This document shows, in pieces, positions 63,715 to 64,000 of a DNA stretch of 64,000 nt. How positions within the stretch are numbered: position 1 is the first letter of the stretch; every line of letters begins with the position of its first letter. The stretch covers positions 5,270,001-5,334,000 of the forward strand of contig CP097466.1 of NCBI GenBank assembly GCA_041874725.1. Reading direction: 5' to 3'. The notes below the pieces were generated by a model. That model saw only the letters and a list, made by a program, of their open reading frames with translations, had not been told where the DNA came from and did not search any database. The stretch is from Duganella sp. BuS-21. GTDB lineage: Bacteria; Pseudomonadota; Gammaproteobacteria; Burkholderiales; Burkholderiaceae_D. A program made the translations under genes and the position numbers.

Positions 63715-64000
63715 TTATAGCGCGGACGCCAGTCGGAGGTGCGGCTGGCGCGCTTTCGACACATCCAGCTTGAACGCCGACACCAGCGTCGTTAAATGCT
63801 GCGCTTCCTGCGCCAACGCATCGGCCGCCGCCGCATCCTCCTCCACCAACGCCGCATTCTGCTGCGTGCTCTCGTCAAACTCCACGATCGCGCTGTTGAT
63901 CCTCTCTATCCCCTCGTTCTGCTCCTGATTCGCATTGCTCATCTCGCCCATGATGGCCGTGACGCGCTGCACGCTGTCCACCACCTCCAGCATGGTGGCG
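63715..64000 (-). CDS. Methyl-accepting chemotaxis protein, C-terminal part (partial)
   Basis: Only the last 94 codons or so are in the window; the gene continues past the right edge. The visible part is the end of the cytoplasmic signalling helix: VDSVQRVTAIMGEMSNANQEQ, then ERINSAIVEFDESTQQNAALVEE, with methylation-type Gln/Glu pairs, and a tail LTTLVSAFKLD. No CheR-binding pentapeptide is visible at the very end. The family reading is secure; the sensor domain is unseen. Confidence 0.92.
   Translation of the reverse strand, partial: ATMLEVVDSVQRVTAIMGEMSNANQEQNEGIERINSAIVEFDESTQQNAALVEEDAAAADALAQEAQHLTTLVSAFKLDVSKARQPHLRLASAL

Overview
The window is high-GC (by eye about 63-65%), tightly packed chromosomal DNA from a betaproteobacterium. 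The gene content and protein sequences (eno-kdsA-pyrG order, betaproteobacterial KdsA, PyrG, ArgA and RpiA, edd-eda-pgi, an imuA/imuB/dnaE2 mutagenesis system, many GGDEF and PAS signalling genes) point to Oxalobacteraceae of the Duganella/Massilia/Rugamonas type. This placement rests on recognised protein families, not on a database search. I see no rRNA, tRNA, CRISPR array or prophage.

Layout. 1-2.8 kb: the end of a pyrG-kdsA-eno block. 3.4-12.7 kb: eight closely spaced or overlapping minus-strand genes read as DUF1800 lipoprotein, DUF1501 Tat protein, serralysin-like RTX metalloprotease with a DUF4214 tail, TlpA-like thioredoxin, DUF4266 lipoprotein, DUF3570 barrel, ApbE flavin transferase, and a second RTX/DUF4214 protein. 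12.8-16 kb: dnaE2 with a LexA box. 16.2-22.4 kb: TonB receptor, a small coiled-coil membrane protein, CpdB-type nucleotidase, SEL1 lipoprotein, hemerythrin. 22.4-27.9 kb: a CoaD-HD fusion, a two-component pair, DegP and Hsp20. 28-38 kb: M61 peptidase, diguanylate cyclase, small hypotheticals, several two-component proteins, a cold-shock gene and a Crp-like regulator. 38.2-42.2 kb: imuA-imuB, separated from their own SOS promoter by a group II intron. 42.2-51.3 kb: antiporter, a damaged higBA module, PHA-depolymerase-like esterase, hrpA, argA, yggX. 51.3-58.1 kb: rpiA, a CheY-CheC-diguanylate cyclase set, AraC regulator, P450, and two decayed genes. 58.3-63.7 kb: edd-eda and pgi plus a gluconolactonase-like gene (Entner-Doudoroff). 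The window ends inside a chemoreceptor gene.

Most notable. (1) A group IIC-like intron sits directly downstream of a LexA box and overlapping promoter that should drive imuAB. Deleting the proposed intron rebuilds a perfect TACTGT-N8-ACAGTA operator. The intron's reverse transcriptase is therefore probably transcribed from the SOS promoter, and imuAB would depend on read-through or splicing. (2) The eight-gene DUF1800-to-DUF4214 unit combines a flavinylation module with a secreted metalloprotease; its DUF3570 protein carries a match to the ApbE target motif (DAISGAS). (3) A full CoaD-like phosphopantetheine adenylyltransferase is fused to an HD-family hydrolase domain. (4) Decay is visible: a one-base frameshift in the higB-like toxin, and a divergent oxidoreductase/LysR pair collapsed by deletions. 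(5) A dispersed palindromic repeat lies between eno and kdsA and is also translated in frame inside HrpA.
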